The position numbers and the translations under genes are program-made. Below, piece by piece: positions 50,225-59,106 of a DNA stretch of 64,000 nucleotides. The notes under the pieces were generated by a model. The model ran no database searches and had not been told where the DNA came from. It saw nothing but the letters and a program-made list of their open reading frames with translations. The stretch is from NCBI RefSeq assembly GCF_900162695.1, contig NZ_FUIH01000006.1:372001-436000 (forward strand), read 5' to 3'. The DNA comes from Virgibacillus siamensis (GTDB lineage: Bacteria > Bacillota > Bacilli > Bacillales > Amphibacillaceae). Numbering within the stretch: position 1 is the first letter of the stretch; each line of letters starts with the position of its first letter.

Positions 50225-51277
50225 TTGAAGAACATATATAGTGACATCGTACAGTTCAGAGGATCACACTATGATTTTGGGTATTTGCAGGGGGAATTAT
50301 TAAAAGATTCCTTTACGATACAAAACCGCAAGAAACAATGGCGCATCAGAAGGCCGCGCTTTACCATTGACCAGAGGGAAGCAAAAGATGCTATCACCAG
50401 GGTATCACCGGGTGTTTGGGATGAACTTACAGGTATCGGTGATGCGCTGGAATGGGACATGGATGCAGTACTCCAGGATTTCGGCGGTTACCGTTTGGAA
50501 TACGTACGGAGCGGTTGTTCCATACTGACGGGAAATGATTATATGGTCCGGAACTATGATTATCACCCAAAAACATATGAAGGACGGTATACATTTTTCC
50601 AGCCCAGTGATCAGGGTTACGCCGTTATCGGGCCATCACAACGGATAACCGGCCGAATGGATGGAATGAATGAAAAAGGCTTAGCCCTGGGATATAACTT
50701 CATGCACCGGAAAAAGCCCGGCGATGGATTTATCTGTAATATGATTGGAAGACTTGTACTGGAAACATGCGCGGATGTTGGGGAAGCTGTTTCATTGCTT
50801 AAGGAAATCCCCCATCGGCATTCTTTCAGCTATATTTTGCTGGACCGTGATGAAGAAACGTATGTTGTTGAAGCGACGCCGCGTGGGGTAATGGTCCGGC
50901 AATCAAACGTTTGTACAAATCATTTTGAACTGATGCAAGATGAGAACCGTCACCATTTGACCGATTCGTATAAGCGGCTGGATGCTATGGAGAAGCAGCG
51001 GCACTATGTGACAGAGGCATATCAGGCGTTTCGTTTGCTGAATGACACGGACAAAGGGGTTTTTTCCGACCAGTACAAAAATTGGTCCGGAACGATTCAC
51101 ACAGCAGCTTATTTGCCAAAACAGCAAAAAGCCTGGTTTGCACTTGGCGGAGACCGGGATCCCGTCATTTTTGACTTTGGGGCATGGCTGCGCGGCGAAC
51201 AGGTTTACACAAAGCGAATAATAGGTGAGGTGGATACGGAATTGCCCTTTGTCCACATGGATAAAAATGTGCGATAA
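50225..51277 (+). CDS. C45-family (penicillin acyltransferase-like) Ntn hydrolase
   Basis: The protein is about 350 aa. RGSHYDFGYLQGELLKD at the N-terminus and the nucleophile segment YVRSGCSILTGNDYMVRNYDYHP (Cys after an expected self-cleavage point) match the C45/AAT family, which includes acyl-CoA:6-aminopenicillanate acyltransferase; MNEKGLALGYNFM and YVVEATPRGVMVRQSNVCTNHF follow. Bacterial members are mostly uncharacterised amidases. TTG 50225 behind GGGAGAGG is preferred; ATG 50210 in frame overlaps that ribosome site. It has no signal peptide. Confidence 0.75.
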   Translation: MKNIYSDIVQFRGSHYDFGYLQGELLKDSFTIQNRKKQWRIRRPRFTIDQREAKDAITRVSPGVWDELTGIGDALEWDMDAVLQDFGGYRLEYVRSGCSILTGNDYMVRNYDYHPKTYEGRYTFFQPSDQGYAVIGPSQRITGRMDGMNEKGLALGYNFMHRKKPGDGFICNMIGRLVLETCADVGEAVSLLKEIPHRHSFSYILLDRDEETYVVEATPRGVMVRQSNVCTNHFELMQDENRHHLTDSYKRLDAMEKQRHYVTEAYQAFRLLNDTDKGVFSDQYKNWSGTIHTAAYLPKQQKAWFALGGDRDPVIFDFGAWLRGEQVYTKRIIGEVDTELPFVHMDKNVR

Positions 51278-51429
51278 GCGTAATAGTAGCAGTATCCAGC
51301 GAACAAACGATTATGTCATAAGGTAAATTCGCATCGCCATTTCAATTGTCAGGTTTTATCATTTCTACGAAGACTATCAGAAGTGGTAAAATAGTAATGT
51401 TGAGGTTTTTTTGGAAAGGTGGCAGTAAC

Positions 51430-52101
51430 ATGTCAGGTTTTGAATTTTCTGCGGAAGCAATATTTGCCTTATTGAATATTATTGCGATTGATATTGTATT
51501 ATCCGGCGACAATGCGGTTGTCATTGCGATGGCAACACGGGCATTACCGAAACACCAGCGGAATAAAGCGATACTTATCGGTACCGGCGGGGCGGTATTA
51601 TTACGAATCATATTTGCGATTATCATTGTATATCTGCTGCAAGTTCCACTTGTTCATTTGATAGGTGGTCTGTTGCTCATTTATATTGCTGTTAATCTGC
51701 TCGTGGACGATGAGGAGGATACAGAAATAAAATCATCCGGAACCATTCTAAAAGCCGTCGGAACCATAATTATGGCCGATGCGGTCATGAGTCTTGATAA
51801 TGTGGTGGCGATTGCCGGTGCAGCAAACGGGCATATCGGAATGATTGCAATTGGGGTTGCGGTCAGTATCCCGATCATGATTTTCGGGTCCAAGCTGATT
51901 GTCAGGCTAATGGACAAGCATGCCTGGATTGCTTATATAGGTGCTGGTATTCTTGCTTGGACAGCAGGCAGTATGATTGTTGAGGACAGATTCGTGCTGG
52001 ATTGGCTAAACCTTCATCAAGGACTTGTAACATATTTATGTACTGCACTCATAACAGCTGCAGTGCTGTTGACCGGCTTTTTCAAAAACAGAACAGCATA
52101 A
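51430..52101 (+). CDS. TerC-family membrane protein (YjbE-like)
   Basis: The protein is 223 aa with seven hydrophobic segments in two halves, each with an acidic motif: NIIAIDIVLSGDNAVVIAMA and IMADAVMSLDNVVAIAGAA. TerC proteins are metal-ion transporters; B. subtilis relatives export Mn2+ to load secreted enzymes. ATG 51430 with AAAGGTGGCAG upstream is chosen; the longer frame from 51346 would add a charged leader without a ribosome site. A yybP-ykoY (manganese) riboswitch was looked for in 51278-51429 and not recognised. Confidence 0.88.
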   Translation: MSGFEFSAEAIFALLNIIAIDIVLSGDNAVVIAMATRALPKHQRNKAILIGTGGAVLLRIIFAIIIVYLLQVPLVHLIGGLLLIYIAVNLLVDDEEDTEIKSSGTILKAVGTIIMADAVMSLDNVVAIAGAANGHIGMIAIGVAVSIPIMIFGSKLIVRLMDKHAWIAYIGAGILAWTAGSMIVEDRFVLDWLNLHQGLVTYLCTALITAAVLLTGFFKNRTA

Positions 52102-52213
52102 AATTTTCTTTCGGTAAAAATTTAAAGATTTACTCTGTTCCATGTTTAAAGTCCATGGTAATATGGGAAAATAAGAGTGACCTAATATATATGTAATTGG
52201 GAGGAAGTCAATT

Positions 52214-52882
52214 ATGAAGCTGTTTCAAGTACGAAAAGGACAGTTTGTTTACTACAAAAATGAACTGCACAAAGTTTATTCCGTTAAACCAATGTTCAGA
52301 CAGTCCGTCCATTTATATCGTTTGAAGGATATGAAGCAGATTTTAACAAGAGCAAGCGAAATTACGCTTTATCGCCCAAAACATAATGATACATTTATTT
52401 TTTACGGAAAACGATATACCATAGACAAGGACACAAAGCCTGAAAAAGGGAATTACATTTTAATTATCAAACCAACCCCTGATTTTCTGGATCATTATTC
52501 ATTGAACGATATTGAAAAAGTGGATAATGTGGAAGATGGCAATGTTGTAACAACAAGAGACAACGGGGTTAAGCACAGTGAATATGTTGTCATGGTTCCC
52601 GGCAAGGCGGATGGAAGCAACGAGATTGCATACTTTGATAAAAATCTGGTATCCGAAGAACAGCTGCTGGCGGACGAATCGCCACAGAACATGGATGACA
52701 ACGATGAACTGAAACCGCTCGTTGGAGACATTTATTTGGATTTGCAAAACAAGACCAAATCCATGATTATCGCAATGACCAGAGAAGAAATCATTTTTGG
52801 ACATGGTGTCCGTGTTCATGTAAGTGAATTAATGGATGAAACTAAATTCTCAGCCGTATACCGTGTTGCAGATGATCTATAA
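52214..52882 (+). CDS. Conserved-looking hypothetical protein, 222 aa
   Basis: The protein is soluble, without signal peptide or membrane spans. The first 60 residues (MKLFQVRKGQFVYYKNELHK, then VYSVKPMFRQSVHLYRLKDM) look like a small barrel resembling KOW/SH3-type translation-factor folds, followed by a second similar unit (NDTFIFYGKRYTIDKDTKPEKG) and an acidic linker (ESPQNMDDNDELKP). I recall similar unnamed proteins in Bacillaceae but know no function. GGGAGGAAG precedes the ATG and a strong terminator follows. Confidence 0.7.
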   Translation: MKLFQVRKGQFVYYKNELHKVYSVKPMFRQSVHLYRLKDMKQILTRASEITLYRPKHNDTFIFYGKRYTIDKDTKPEKGNYILIIKPTPDFLDHYSLNDIEKVDNVEDGNVVTTRDNGVKHSEYVVMVPGKADGSNEIAYFDKNLVSEEQLLADESPQNMDDNDELKPLVGDIYLDLQNKTKSMIIAMTREEIIFGHGVRVHVSELMDETKFSAVYRVADDL

Positions 52883-52885
52883 TGG

Positions 52886-52917
52886 AAAAAGCACCAGAAC
52901 GTCTTGGTGCTTTTTTT
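52886..52917 (+). terminator. Terminator after the 222-aa hypothetical gene
   Basis: AAAAGCACCA-8-TGGTGCTTTT followed by further T; perfect 10-bp stem. Confidence 0.9.
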
Positions 52918-52997
52918 ATGGAATAGTGGACCATCCGGCGAAGAAGCGTTATTCGGGCATTCAAGCAGAAATACGATCTTTCCGGAAAAATCCCATA

Positions 52998-54347
52998 TCA
53001 GCCCTTGCCATCCAGCATTCCGGATGCTTTGTATCCCAGAATATTGACCGGGTCTTTTGGTGATGAGTATGGTGGTGCATATGCGAGTTCGAGTTGTGCC
53101 AGGTCAGCTACGGTCATTTTTCCTTTCATAGCTGTTGAAATAACGGCAATCCGTTTGTCAACACCGCTTTCGCCGACACACTGTGCACCGTAAATGGTAC
53201 CGACTTTTGCATCAAAAAGTACCTTCAGCGATATCTTGTCCGCACCCGGGTAATATCCGGCATGTGACAACGCTTCATGGGTTGCCTCTTTAAATGAAAT
53301 TCCCAGTTGTTTCAAAGCAGTTCTATTCAAACCTGTCGCGGCAACATCCAAATCAAAGACTTTAAAAATAGCTGACCCAAGTGTGCCGTTGTATGGAATA
53401 TCTTTTCCCTCTAAGTGGTTTGCAATAATAAATGACTGTCGATGAGCTGGCCAGGCAAGTGCCACATTGCGTGGATTACGCGTCAGAAAGTCCTCCGTTT
53501 CCACAACATCACCGAGAGCATAAATGTCTGGGTCATTGGTCTGCATAAAATCATTTACCTTCAATGCTCCTGTTTTACCAGTTTCCAGCCCGGCTGCTTT
53601 GGCAATGTTTGTATTCGGTTTGACTCCTGTTGCCATAATGGTCATGTCAGCCTGCAATGTTTTGCCGCTTTTTAATTGTAATTTGGTTCCGTTATCTGAA
53701 AAAGAATCAAGACTCTCTTCCAGCATAACGTGAACACCTTTTTCCTCCAGATGATTTTCAATCGGTTCGGCGATTTCCTTGTCAACCAGCTTCATGACCT
53801 GTTTGGACCGGTCGACAATGGTACAATCGATTCCGATATTGGTCAGGTTTTCAACCATTTCCATCCCGATGAAACCAGCACCAATGATGGCACAGTTTTT
53901 AGGCTGATGGTTTTGGATATAATGATAAATTTCATCCATATCCGGAATGGTTCGCAATGTGAATGTTCTGTCAGGATTAATGCCTGTGGAATCAGGCGTG
54001 ACAGCTGTTGCACCCGGAGCATAAATGAGCGTGTCATACGTTTCTTTATGTGTGCCTGATGCATCATTATAGGATACCGATTTACTCACACGGTCAATGG
54101 ACGTCACTTCCGCATTGGTTCGAACGTCTGCATTGAATTTGTCCGAAAACTTTTCCGTATCGATAAGAAGCTTCTTCCTTTTTTCTACAACGCCGCCAAT
54201 ATAATAAGGCATACCGCAATTGGAAAAACCGATGTAGCTCCCCTTATCAAACAGGATGATTTCGGCATCCGGATCAACCCGTCTGATTTGTGATGTAACA
54301 GTCGAGCCGCCGCCGACACCGCCAACAATGACAATTTTTCGTGACAA
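52998..54347 (-). CDS. CoA-disulfide reductase-like FAD/NAD(P) oxidoreductase
   Basis: The protein is 449 aa. FAD motif KIVIVGGVGGGSTVTSQIRR, then the single redox Cys in YIGFSNCGMPYYIGG, the signature SFxNCGxPYY of CoA-disulfide reductases and NADH oxidases; NAD(P) motif AIIGAGFIGMEMVENL; second FAD motif DIYALGDVVET; C-terminal dimer domain with ALSHAGYYPGADKISLKVLFD. CoADR keeps intracellular CoA reduced in Bacillaceae that use CoA or bacillithiol as thiol buffer. NADH oxidase or polysulfide reductase are alternatives. No rhodanese domain is fused. Confidence 0.85.
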   Translation of the reverse strand: MSRKIVIVGGVGGGSTVTSQIRRVDPDAEIILFDKGSYIGFSNCGMPYYIGGVVEKRKKLLIDTEKFSDKFNADVRTNAEVTSIDRVSKSVSYNDASGTHKETYDTLIYAPGATAVTPDSTGINPDRTFTLRTIPDMDEIYHYIQNHQPKNCAIIGAGFIGMEMVENLTNIGIDCTIVDRSKQVMKLVDKEIAEPIENHLEEKGVHVMLEESLDSFSDNGTKLQLKSGKTLQADMTIMATGVKPNTNIAKAAGLETGKTGALKVNDFMQTNDPDIYALGDVVETEDFLTRNPRNVALAWPAHRQSFIIANHLEGKDIPYNGTLGSAIFKVFDLDVAATGLNRTALKQLGISFKEATHEALSHAGYYPGADKISLKVLFDAKVGTIYGAQCVGESGVDKRIAVISTAMKGKMTVADLAQLELAYAPPYSSPKDPVNILGYKASGMLDGKG

Positions 54348-54423
54348 TAATATCTCCTCCCATAATTATTAATTCCCATTCCGTCATTTTTGTAACCTCG
54401 GAAACTTCTGAAACTGTTTACCT

Positions 54424-54456
54424 AAAAAAAGATGCCTGCGGGAGGCATCTTTTTTA
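54424..54456. terminator. Terminator after the kyn/NSS operon
   Basis: AAAAAAGATGCCT-4-GAGGCATCTTTTTT-type perfect hairpin with T-runs on both strands, at the stop of the transporter gene. Confidence 0.88.
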
Positions 54457-55797
54457 CAGAATTCCCATTGAGCCCAAAAATACGATAACGATCGTAATCG
54501 GCACAAGCCAGCGCATAATCTGGAACCAAAGCTGGTACATGGATGGTGACAGGTTATTGCTGTATGAAAATTCCTGCTTCATTAATGATTTTTCCATACG
54601 GATTCCTATAAATAAGGCAATCAGCAAGCATCCGCCTGGAAGTAAAATATTGCTGACCAGAAAATCACTTGCATCAAAAACAGTCAAATTAAAAATCTTT
54701 ACGTTTTTCATCGTACTTGATGACAGAGCAGCCGGAATACCAGCGATAAACACAATGATTCCGGCAACCCAGGCCACTTTTGTACGGGAGCGGTTTTTAT
54801 TAACTGTAAATGCTGATGTGATAATTTCCAGCATACTGAAGGATGATGTCAAAATCGCAAATAGAAAAAGTAATAAAAACAGACTTAAAAATACTTCGCC
54901 AAATGGCATTTGCGCAAATGCTTCCGGTAAAACCATGAACAATAGTCCAGGTCCCTCAGTTGGTTCCAATCCAAATGAAAAGACGACCGGGAAGATGGCC
55001 AGCCCTGCAAGCAGGGAGACAAAGATGTTCATAAATGATACTGACCCCGCCGCAAATGGCAGACTTACATCCTTTCCGAGGTAAGAGCTGTATGTAACCA
55101 TTACGGAGAAGCCTACAGCGAGTGAAAAGAATGACTGTCCCAATGCATAGAGCACACTTTCACCGCTTAATTTCGAAAAATCCGGCTGCAGGAAAAATTC
55201 CAAGCCGGCAGATGCTCCTTCAAATGTGACTGAACGGATAACGAGTATAATGAAAAAGATAAATAAAAGCGGCATCATGATCTTGCTCGCCTTCTCGATT
55301 CCGTTTTTGATCCCGAATGAGATAACAACAATATTGATAATCAGAAACAGTCCAAGTCCTGCGATGGTCACAAGCGGGTTGGAAGTTATGTTTCCAAAAA
55401 GCTGTTCATAGTTGGCCCCGTTCTTAATAATGAGTCCCGGGATTGATAATAGGCAGTACAAGAGCACCCATCCGCCGACAACACTGTAAAATGAAAGCAG
55501 AACGAACGATCCGAAAACACCCCAGCGTCCGATAATAGACCAGCCGCTTTTCGGCGCCAGTTTCTTGTATGCGGATATTGCCTCACGCTCGGCACCCCGT
55601 CCGATGACAAATTCAGCAATTAAAAGCGGGAGACCAATCACTACTGTAAACGCGATAAACAGCAGAAAAAAAGCGCCGCCACCGTTCATGCCGGTCATAT
55701 AAGGAAACTTCCAAATTGCCCCCAGACCTATTGCAGCACCAGCTGATGATAATATAAAGCCGATTCGTGATGACCATTGATCTTTGTTCGCGTCCAT
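54454..55797 (-). CDS. Sodium-dependent NSS/SNF-family transporter (likely tryptophan)
   Basis: The protein is 447 aa with about eleven to twelve spans. The N-terminus WSSRIGFILSSAGAAIGLGAIWKFPYMTGMNGGGAFFLLF is the hallmark sodium/substrate site of LeuT-fold NSS carriers; SAYKKLAPKSGW and YLGKDVSLPFAAGSVSFMNIFVSLLAGLAIFPVVFS follow. Bacterial members take up hydrophobic amino acids; TnaT of Symbiobacterium carries tryptophan. It follows kynA by 64 bp on the same strand, so a role as tryptophan importer for the kynurenine pathway is likely. Confidence 0.88.
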   Translation of the reverse strand: MDANKDQWSSRIGFILSSAGAAIGLGAIWKFPYMTGMNGGGAFFLLFIAFTVVIGLPLLIAEFVIGRGAEREAISAYKKLAPKSGWSIIGRWGVFGSFVLLSFYSVVGGWVLLYCLLSIPGLIIKNGANYEQLFGNITSNPLVTIAGLGLFLIINIVVISFGIKNGIEKASKIMMPLLFIFFIILVIRSVTFEGASAGLEFFLQPDFSKLSGESVLYALGQSFFSLAVGFSVMVTYSSYLGKDVSLPFAAGSVSFMNIFVSLLAGLAIFPVVFSFGLEPTEGPGLLFMVLPEAFAQMPFGEVFLSLFLLLFLFAILTSSFSMLEIITSAFTVNKNRSRTKVAWVAGIIVFIAGIPAALSSSTMKNVKIFNLTVFDASDFLVSNILLPGGCLLIALFIGIRMEKSLMKQEFSYSNNLSPSMYQLWFQIMRWLVPITIVIVFLGSMGIL

Positions 55798-55861
55798 TGT
55801 TTGCCTCCCAAAAAATATTATTTTTTAGTATAACATATTTGAGGTATATGCAACGATTGAT

Positions 55862-56698
55862 TTATATCTTGGATCGTAAATCCCATAATTCGGGAAAAAA
55901 ATAGTGGTCAAGGACATGCTTCAGGTATCCGACACCGGATGAGCCGCCTGTTCCTTTTTTATGTCCGATAATCCGCTCGACTGTCTTCATATGCCGGAAA
56001 CGCCACTGCTGGAACCAGTCCTCGATATCAACCAGTTTTTCTGCAAGCTCATATAGCTCCCAATGGTCTGAGACGTTTTTGTATACGGAAATCCAGGCTG
56101 CTTCAACGGATGCATCTTTTTCGTATGTTTTGGAAAAGTCCCTGTTCAATACGTCATCACTGATGTCAAAACCATGCCGAGCCAGTGCATGAATTGCCAC
56201 ATCATACAGCCCTGGTTTGTGATAGGCATCCTCCAAAATCGAATGGATTTCCGGGTTCTTTTTATAAATTTTCAGGATATGCGGCGTTTTATAGCCAAGC
56301 ACAAATTCTACCAGACGGTACTGATAGGACTGAAAACCGGAAGCATTGCCCAGCTTGTCGCGAAACTCCATATATTCGGCCGGTGTCATTGTTGATAATA
56401 CATCCCATGCCTGAATAATCTGCGCCTGTGTTTTGGAAACGCGGGAAAGCATTTTAAACGAAGTACGCAAATCATCTTTTTGGATTGCCTCAATGGCTCC
56501 CCGGGTTTCATGGATGATCAGCTTTAGCCACAGTTCACTGACATGATGAATAATAATAAACAGCATTTCATCATGATGATCAGAAAGCCGTTTTTGACTG
56601 GATAAAAGCTGATCAAGCTGCAAATAATCGCCGTACGTCATTTTTTTCAGAAAATCCGTATGAATTTCTTTTTCATTTTTAAAGCGTTGGTCAGTCAT
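55862..56698 (-). CDS. kynA: Tryptophan 2,3-dioxygenase KynA
   Basis: The protein is 278 aa. Heme and substrate residues lie in YGDYLQLDQLLSSQKRLSDHHDEMLFIIIHHVSELWLKLI, MLSRVSKTQAQIIQAWDVLSTM, FRDKLGNASGFQSYQYRLVEF and the C-terminal GHKKGTGGSSGVGYLKHVL. It opens the indole ring of tryptophan to N-formylkynurenine. It overlaps kynB by 8 bp, showing tight coupling. Confidence 0.96.
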   Translation of the reverse strand: MTDQRFKNEKEIHTDFLKKMTYGDYLQLDQLLSSQKRLSDHHDEMLFIIIHHVSELWLKLIIHETRGAIEAIQKDDLRTSFKMLSRVSKTQAQIIQAWDVLSTMTPAEYMEFRDKLGNASGFQSYQYRLVEFVLGYKTPHILKIYKKNPEIHSILEDAYHKPGLYDVAIHALARHGFDISDDVLNRDFSKTYEKDASVEAAWISVYKNVSDHWELYELAEKLVDIEDWFQQWRFRHMKTVERIIGHKKGTGGSSGVGYLKHVLDHYFFPELWDLRSKI

Positions 56699-57341
56699 TG
56701 TATTCGCTCCCTTTCAGCGGTTTTACCACGGCACGAACCGGGCTTCCGTCAGCTCCATGAAGTGCAAGCGGCAGTGCAATCAGCTCATACATCCCCGGTT
56801 GTATCTGATCAAGCATTAGATTTTCCATTATATAAATCCCATTGTCATGCAGGGCATGATGGGTTGCCAGTTCTTTGCTGTCAGGAGCATCAACTGATGG
56901 CATATCAACACCAAGTAATTTCACACCTTTTTCGTGCAAATACGCGGCAATACCCGGGTCAAGTTCCGGTAATTTTTTCGGAAAGCGCTTCGGGTTATTG
57001 GGTAGGGAAGTGTGTAAAAGCAGGCGCTCCACCCCTTCCAAATCAAACGCAGCCAATACATCAGCAGTAATGTTGTCAGTATGGCTGACGTCTATGATCT
57101 TTGTACGGCCAATGTACAAATCGAGTGCGAGCTGGTCGATTGTTTCCCCGGCTGAATCGTAATGAAATGGTGCATCGACATGTGTTCCGGTATGGAGACT
57201 GGCTGTTAATTGACCGACATTTGCCGGACCGCCATCTTGTTTGGCAAAGGTCAGTGAATAATCATATGGTGTATCACCCGGAAAATGGGCCATGTCATTT
57301 GTCAGCGGCTGCGATATATCAATCCATTGTGCATTTTTCAT
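56691..57341 (-). CDS. kynB: Arylformamidase (kynurenine formamidase) KynB
   Basis: The protein is 216 aa. The cyclase-family metal motif is SLHTGTHVDAPFHYD, preceded by WIDISQPLTNDMAHFPGDTPY and followed by LLHTSLPNN, LLGVDMPSVDAPDSKELATHHALHDNGIYIMENLML. It hydrolyses N-formylkynurenine to kynurenine and formate. Its start overlaps the kynU stop by one base. Confidence 0.95.
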   Translation of the reverse strand: MKNAQWIDISQPLTNDMAHFPGDTPYDYSLTFAKQDGGPANVGQLTASLHTGTHVDAPFHYDSAGETIDQLALDLYIGRTKIIDVSHTDNITADVLAAFDLEGVERLLLHTSLPNNPKRFPKKLPELDPGIAAYLHEKGVKLLGVDMPSVDAPDSKELATHHALHDNGIYIMENLMLDQIQPGMYELIALPLALHGADGSPVRAVVKPLKGSEYND

Positions 57342-58612
57342 TATGCAATGATTCCCCTTTTGTTTTCATATTGTTTATATCGTTCTTCTTTTAGGATGGT
57401 CTTTAAAATTTGAACAGTTTCCCAAACGTCTTCAAATGTATTATATAGGGCAACCGGTGCAAGCCGGATGCCATTCGGTTTGCGGAAATCGGGGATGACG
57501 CCTTCCGCTTTTAATGCTTTACAGATTCTTGCGGCTTCCGGATGTACAAGGAAAACGTGCCCGCCGCGTTTAGCATCATCAATTGGATTGGCGATTTCCA
57601 GACCATATTCCGTTAAGTCCGCTTTAATCAGTTTCATCAGATATTGGGTAAGCTGCAGTGATTTGGTTCGAATCTGTTTCATGCCGGCTTCCGCAAACAT
57701 TTCCAGTGAACCAAGCAATGGAGCGGCGCTCAGTACATGCGGCGTACCAATCTGATAAGCTCCTGCATCTGCAGCTGGCGTCAGGGTGTGTTCCATATCA
57801 AACTGTTTTTCCTTGGAGGAACTGAACCATCCGGCAAGACCGGGGTTATTGCCGAAATGTTTCCGATTTACATATAATCCTCCAACACTGCCCGGACCGC
57901 CATTCAAATGTTTGTAGGTACACCAGAAAGCAAAATCCACGTCCCATTCAGTCAAATGGTGCGGAATTGCCCCGATGGAATGGCATAAATCGAAACCAAT
58001 AAGAATGCCGCGTTTATGCGCCTCATTTGTCAGTGTTTTCATATCAAGAATTTGACCGCTTCGGTACAGTACCCCCGGAAGAACAATTAATGCAACATCA
58101 TCGGTCATCTGGTCAATGATATCCCGGGTTTCAAAGGTATTTCCATCCCTGCTTTTCACCTGGATGAAATGCTCATCCGGATGATATCCTTTTAGTTTTA
58201 ATTGGCTTTTTAATGCATAAATGTCAGAAGGAAAATTCAGCTCATCAGCAAGAATTTTAGTTCTATTTCCTTCAGGTTTATAGAAACTGGCGGTTAATTG
58301 ATGCAGGTTGGTAGTTGTTGAGCCAGTTATAATCACTTCATCGCTGTAAGCACCAACCAATGGTGCCGATAATTTCCCTAGTTGCTCGGAAAGGTAATAC
58401 CACGGATTATTTCCCTCGGTCCAGCCATCAATTGCATACTGTTTCCAAGACTGCATCATATGATCAACTGCTTTTTCAGCGCGTTTTGAAAGTAGTCCAA
58501 GTGAATTGCCGTCAAGATAAATGATGTTATTCCGGTTATAAAATTCATTGCGGTAGGTTTTTAGGACATCCTGTTCATCCAGGTAAGTTGCGTAGGATTT
58601 TTCGAGATTCAA
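57341..58612 (-). CDS. kynU: Kynureninase KynU
   Basis: The protein is 423 aa. The PLP lysine is in FAFWCTYKHLNGGPGSVGGLYVN; IIYLDGNSLGLLSKRA, GSTTTNLHQLTASFYKP and GFDLCHSIGAIPHHL are family segments. It cleaves kynurenine to anthranilate and alanine. The start is TTG 58612 behind ATGGGGTG. It is first in the kynU-kynB-kynA-NSS operon. No anthranilate dioxygenase or later kynurenine-pathway genes are in the window, so anthranilate may be excreted, recycled to tryptophan or degraded by genes elsewhere. Confidence 0.95.
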   Translation of the reverse strand: MNLEKSYATYLDEQDVLKTYRNEFYNRNNIIYLDGNSLGLLSKRAEKAVDHMMQSWKQYAIDGWTEGNNPWYYLSEQLGKLSAPLVGAYSDEVIITGSTTTNLHQLTASFYKPEGNRTKILADELNFPSDIYALKSQLKLKGYHPDEHFIQVKSRDGNTFETRDIIDQMTDDVALIVLPGVLYRSGQILDMKTLTNEAHKRGILIGFDLCHSIGAIPHHLTEWDVDFAFWCTYKHLNGGPGSVGGLYVNRKHFGNNPGLAGWFSSSKEKQFDMEHTLTPAADAGAYQIGTPHVLSAAPLLGSLEMFAEAGMKQIRTKSLQLTQYLMKLIKADLTEYGLEIANPIDDAKRGGHVFLVHPEAARICKALKAEGVIPDFRKPNGIRLAPVALYNTFEDVWETVQILKTILKEERYKQYENKRGIIA

Positions 58613-58907
58613 GATTTTAACACCCCATCCAAAGAAATTTAGTAATCTATTTTTATCTTAACATGCAAATTGTATTAAAAATATTTTTTCATAATAAAAA
58701 GGATTTTGAAATATCCGCATCGAATTTTATCGTTAGCGGGAAGAAATTATCGGACAAGGGGAGGAGGGTTAGATGCGGGCATAATAAGGAAAGCCATTGC
58801 CATAGAAAAAGGAATCAGTCTTAAAGAAAGGCTCTTTGTTGTTTTACACATGATTTATAAACTGCGACGCAAAAAAGGTAGTGGATTTATAGTATTTAAG
58901 ATATAGT
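58613..58907. other. Intergenic region upstream of kynU
   Basis: It should hold the kynU promoter on the minus strand (A/T-rich 58650-58700); no clear -35/-10 pair could be fixed. A TTG-initiated open frame on the plus strand (58706-58906) lacks a ribosome site and recognisable motifs and is not called. Confidence 0.4.
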
Positions 58908-59020
58908 CCAGCGTAGGAAATACACGAAGACTCCCGCGGGAAAAGCAACAGCTGAAGATCCCGCAGGAAGCGGTTTTTGCTTCCGAGGAAAGCGAAGTGT
59001 ATTTCCGGAGCGGTGTCATA
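58908..59020. repeat. Palindromic Bacillaceae intergenic repeat element
   Basis: GGAAATACAC (58916-58925) and GTGTATTTCC (58997-59006) are perfect inverted ends around GACTCCCGCGGGAAAAG, GATCCCGCAGG and GAGGAAAGCGAAG. This order (GA-CTCC-GCGGGAA ... ATCCCGCAGG ... GAGGAAAGCGAAG ... TTTCCGGAGCGG) resembles a dispersed repeat I recall from intergenic regions of many Bacillaceae genomes. It encodes nothing and could form a long stem-loop in RNA. It lies between kynU and the NhaC gene. Confidence 0.7.
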
Positions 59021-59106
59021 GCATCTCACATTGGTCGTAGTCTATTAATCAAAAGAAAACAACAATCTTTCAGAAAAAAGAGCCTAACGAAAAAAGGAGG
59101 CATACG

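Noticed and set aside
51278..51429. Manganese (yybP-ykoY) riboswitch before the TerC gene
   Set aside because: The conserved loop sequences of that class were not found in this leader.
58706..58906. Plus-strand 66-codon ORF before the palindromic repeat
   Set aside because: TTG start without a ribosome site, no recognisable motif, and it ends in the repeat flank.
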